From: Stenotrophomonas maltophilia
GTDB taxonomy: Bacteria > Pseudomonadota > Gammaproteobacteria > Xanthomonadales > Xanthomonadaceae
Length of the DNA stretch: 64,000 bases
Reading direction: 5' to 3'
NCBI RefSeq assembly: GCF_004684085.1
Contig: NZ_SRHZ01000029.1
Coordinates: forward strand, 62,001 to 126,000
The notes below the pieces were generated by a model. That model ran no database searches. It was given only the letters and a program-made list of their open reading frames with translations, and was not told the origin of the DNA. The position numbers and the translations under genes were made by a program. Numbering within the stretch: position 1 is the stretch's first letter; every line of letters begins with the position of its first letter. Shown here piece by piece: positions 62,055 to 64,000 of the stretch.

Positions 62055-63566
62055 ATGGTCGACGTAAAGATTTCTGCCCTGCCAGGCGCCGATGCACTGA
62101 CAGGCAACGAGTTACTGGCGGGTCTCCAGGGCACCAAGAACGTTAAGGTGCTGGTGAGTGCGATTCGCGCCGGTCTCGCAGCGGACGACAACGTCGTTCA
62201 CCGTTATGGTGACGAGATGATTGGCGGTGCCAAGACATACACCGCTATCGGCACGTGGAACCTCTCTGCCAACGGTCGGATCATCTACGGCGAGCCTGGG
62301 GGCGACTCGGCGGGTATATCGCTCTTCCGTGGTGATTGGGCCGCAGGGACTGCGCGCCGGTCAGACATTCGTGCCCGTGCCGGCGATCTGCTACTGGGTT
62401 GCGGTTCGGCGCCCGACAATTCGGCTCCCGTCAACTGGGTCAGTATCGGGCCGGCACACGTACGGCCGACCATCCCTGGCATTTTTAACCTGGGCACGAG
62501 TGGTAACGCGTGGCTCAATGCGTTCACCGCTGAGCTGACTTTGACGGGAGACGATGCGGCCAAAGCGCGCAGTCGTGGCAGCCTCGGAGCGGTTGGCCTG
62601 GCAGGGAATGAAACGATTGCGGGCAGCAAGACGTTCTCTGGCCCATCCCTTTTCACGGGATCGATCACCCAGCGCACCGGCACTATCGGGGGCGTGGAGA
62701 TCCAGTCGCCGACGGGTCTTCCAGGCATTATTGGTCGCAATGGGGACCCAACGGACGTCAACAACCAGTATCGCCACGACATCCACTTCGGGGCTGGTTT
62801 CGTGCGCATGCTGGTCAGCACCGCCGTAGGGTCGACCGCTCCCGCCGGTGGCTGGCGTATGGACACGCACTTCTACCCGATGCAGAACAACACTATGTCG
62901 TGCGGTACGCCATCCAATCTCTGGACTCAGGTGTGCGCGACCAATGGCACGATCAGTACGTCGGACGAACGTTTGAAGACGCCTCTCGTGCCCATGACGG
63001 ACGCGGAGGAGGCCGCTTTTCTGGAAATCAGCGAGCTGCCAATGAAGTGGCAGTGGCTCGCGCGTGTTGCAGAAGAGGGTGATGCTGCGCGTTGGCACGC
63101 CGGCCCCTCCGTCCAAGCGGCAATCGCGATCATGAAGAAGCACGGTCTGGAGGCCTTCATCTACGGTGCATTCTGCTACGACTCATGGTCGGCCCAAGAC
63201 GAGGTGTGGAGGGAGTGGCCCGCTGAAGAAGCCGAAGTCATCGAATGGCCGGCGGTGCCAGAGCTTTGGACGGACATCCCTGCAGAAGTCGATGACGCTG
63301 GCGAGGTCATCGTGCCTGCACGGCGTGAACTGATCCATGCGGCCACGCCAGCGGGGCGAGTCGTTTTGAAGGAAGCAATCGAGGCAGGGCGCGAACTAGT
63401 CCAGCCTGCTGTTGCCGCCGGAGACCGCTACAGCTTCCGCGTATCTGAACTGCACGCGTGGATTCTGGCCGCGATGGCACGTAGGGATCGCCGCGAGCGA
63501 GAGGCGGCCGAGCTGCACCTGGCCAGCATCGAGCAGCGCTTGGCTGCCCTTGAGTCGATGAAGTAA
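62055..63566 (+). CDS. tail fibre with S74 intramolecular chaperone
   Basis: 503 residues. Fibre-like N terminus and middle (NLGTSGNAWLNAFTAELTL), then TSDERLK at about 306, the S74 chaperone signature; a C-terminal coiled coil follows (about 460-500). The chaperone cleaves itself off after trimer folding. Confidence 0.88.
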   Translation: MVDVKISALPGADALTGNELLAGLQGTKNVKVLVSAIRAGLAADDNVVHRYGDEMIGGAKTYTAIGTWNLSANGRIIYGEPGGDSAGISLFRGDWAAGTARRSDIRARAGDLLLGCGSAPDNSAPVNWVSIGPAHVRPTIPGIFNLGTSGNAWLNAFTAELTLTGDDAAKARSRGSLGAVGLAGNETIAGSKTFSGPSLFTGSITQRTGTIGGVEIQSPTGLPGIIGRNGDPTDVNNQYRHDIHFGAGFVRMLVSTAVGSTAPAGGWRMDTHFYPMQNNTMSCGTPSNLWTQVCATNGTISTSDERLKTPLVPMTDAEEAAFLEISELPMKWQWLARVAEEGDAARWHAGPSVQAAIAIMKKHGLEAFIYGAFCYDSWSAQDEVWREWPAEEAEVIEWPAVPELWTDIPAEVDDAGEVIVPARRELIHAATPAGRVVLKEAIEAGRELVQPAVAAGDRYSFRVSELHAWILAAMARRDRREREAAELHLASIEQRLAALESMK

Positions 63567-63576
63567 GTGAAGACAG

Positions 63577-63614
63577 GGCGCCGGGTAGGCAGCTGCAACT
63601 GCGTACCCGGCGCC
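63577..63614. repeat. Long perfect hairpin after the fibre gene
   Basis: 11-bp arms GGCGCCGGGTA and TACCCGGCGCC; inner GCAG/CTGC pair with a CTGCAA loop. No T run, so not a plain terminator. Confidence 0.6.
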
Positions 63615-63715
63615 GCAACACAGGTGATCTCAGCACCTGGCATTGGCCGTGGCCCCGTCGCCCTCGCGAGAGCGGCGGGATTGTCGGCTCCCCCTATCGC
63701 AAATACTGAGAACCC

Positions 63716-64000
63716 ATGCCCAAGCCCATCATTTCCTGGCCGGGCGGCAAGCGCCGCCTACTGAAGCACCTCTATCCGCACTTCCCAACCCATGACTGCT
63801 ACGTCGAGGCATTCGCGGGCGGCGCCGCGTCGCTGCTGATGCGGCCGTACCCAGCCCAGATGGAAGTGCTCAACGACATCAACGGAGAGCTAGTGTCACT
63901 GTACCGCTGTGTGCGCCATCACCTGGACGAGTTCGTGCGCATGTTCCGCTGGTCCTTGGTGTCGCGGCAGATGTTTGAATGGGCGCAGATGGAGCGGCCC
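63716..64000 (+). CDS. D12-class DNA adenine methylase (truncated at window end)
   Basis: First 95 residues. PIISWPGGKRRLL and VEAFAGGAASLLM are the SAM-binding motif of Dam-like D12 methylases; NDINGELVSLYR follows. It would methylate adenine in phage or host DNA, for instance against restriction. Confidence 0.88.
   Translation, partial: MPKPIISWPGGKRRLLKHLYPHFPTHDCYVEAFAGGAASLLMRPYPAQMEVLNDINGELVSLYRCVRHHLDEFVRMFRWSLVSRQMFEWAQMERP

Larger units (their letters stand above)
27041..64000. mobile_element. Lambda-like siphophage prophage (left 37 kb, right end outside)
   Basis: Integrase next to a tRNA-Leu fragment, leftward early genes, CI/Cro switch, replication, GpA terminase, head, lysis, long-tail genes with a 1104-residue tape measure, and an S74 fibre. 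All late genes run rightward, and no obvious large deletion is seen. One tail gene carries an in-frame stop. Confidence 0.95.

Overview
The window looks like a Gammaproteobacterial chromosome of the Xanthomonadaceae, most likely Stenotrophomonas (S. maltophilia group). This rests on the high GC content, the gene families and my reading of gene order; no database search was possible. It holds three kinds of DNA: ordinary host genes (about 1-6.3 kb and 10.6-27.0 kb), a small island in tRNA-Cys (about 6.35-10.5 kb), and the left 37 kb of a lambda-like siphophage prophage in tRNA-Leu (27.04 kb to the window end, continuing outside).

Host part. 0.1-4.4 kb is a four-gene ABC-type tripartite exporter (outer-membrane lipoprotein, FtsX-type permease, ATPase, HlyD-type lipoprotein adaptor). 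Three small membrane proteins, two of them tandem paralogues, and a tRNA-Gly/tRNA-Gly/tRNA-Cys cluster follow. From 10.6 to 27.0 kb there are: a Nudix hydrolase, two GNAT acetyltransferases, a DUF4124 protein, a flavin-reductase-like gene divergent from an ArsR regulator, a thioesterase, an exported alpha/beta hydrolase, a P-loop kinase, a LysR regulator divergent from an aldo/keto reductase plus SRPBCC gene, an AraC regulator, crcB under a clear fluoride riboswitch, an orphan divergent CI/Cro-like pair, and a low-oxygen cluster. That cluster holds a CcoG-like ferredoxin, a truncated globin and hemN, with FNR-type boxes.

Small island. A 66-bp direct repeat containing the 3' part of tRNA-Cys and its terminator flanks 6353-10500. 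No integrase is left. Inside are two coupled phage-type genes, a toxin-antitoxin pair in an unusual convergent layout with a separate promoter and palindrome for each gene, a decayed ORF, and a translationally coupled cytosolic-plus-membrane gene pair (9054-10444) that I could not assign. That pair is my first choice for an undescribed system.

Prophage. Integrase lies next to a displaced 3' fragment of tRNA-Leu(UAA). A leftward early operon (27.2-33.8 kb) carries DUF4224, two QLELF clamp-binding-like motifs, a methyltransferase, a MazG-like protein and many tiny overlapping genes. The lysogeny switch (33.9-36.5 kb) has an S24-type CI repressor, Cro, a CP76/CII-like activator and repeated TCAAC-N5-GTTGA operators; a PDZ-domain membrane protein sits beside the repressor. 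Rightward genes follow in the order replication (CHC2 primase, VapE), packaging (GpA terminase), head (portal, ClpP-capsid fusion, cement), lysis, connector, tail, tail tip and S74 fibre, ending in a truncated D12 adenine methylase. Two oddities stand out in the tail genes: a likely -1 frameshift in the tail assembly chaperone and an in-frame TAA splitting a tail-tip gene.
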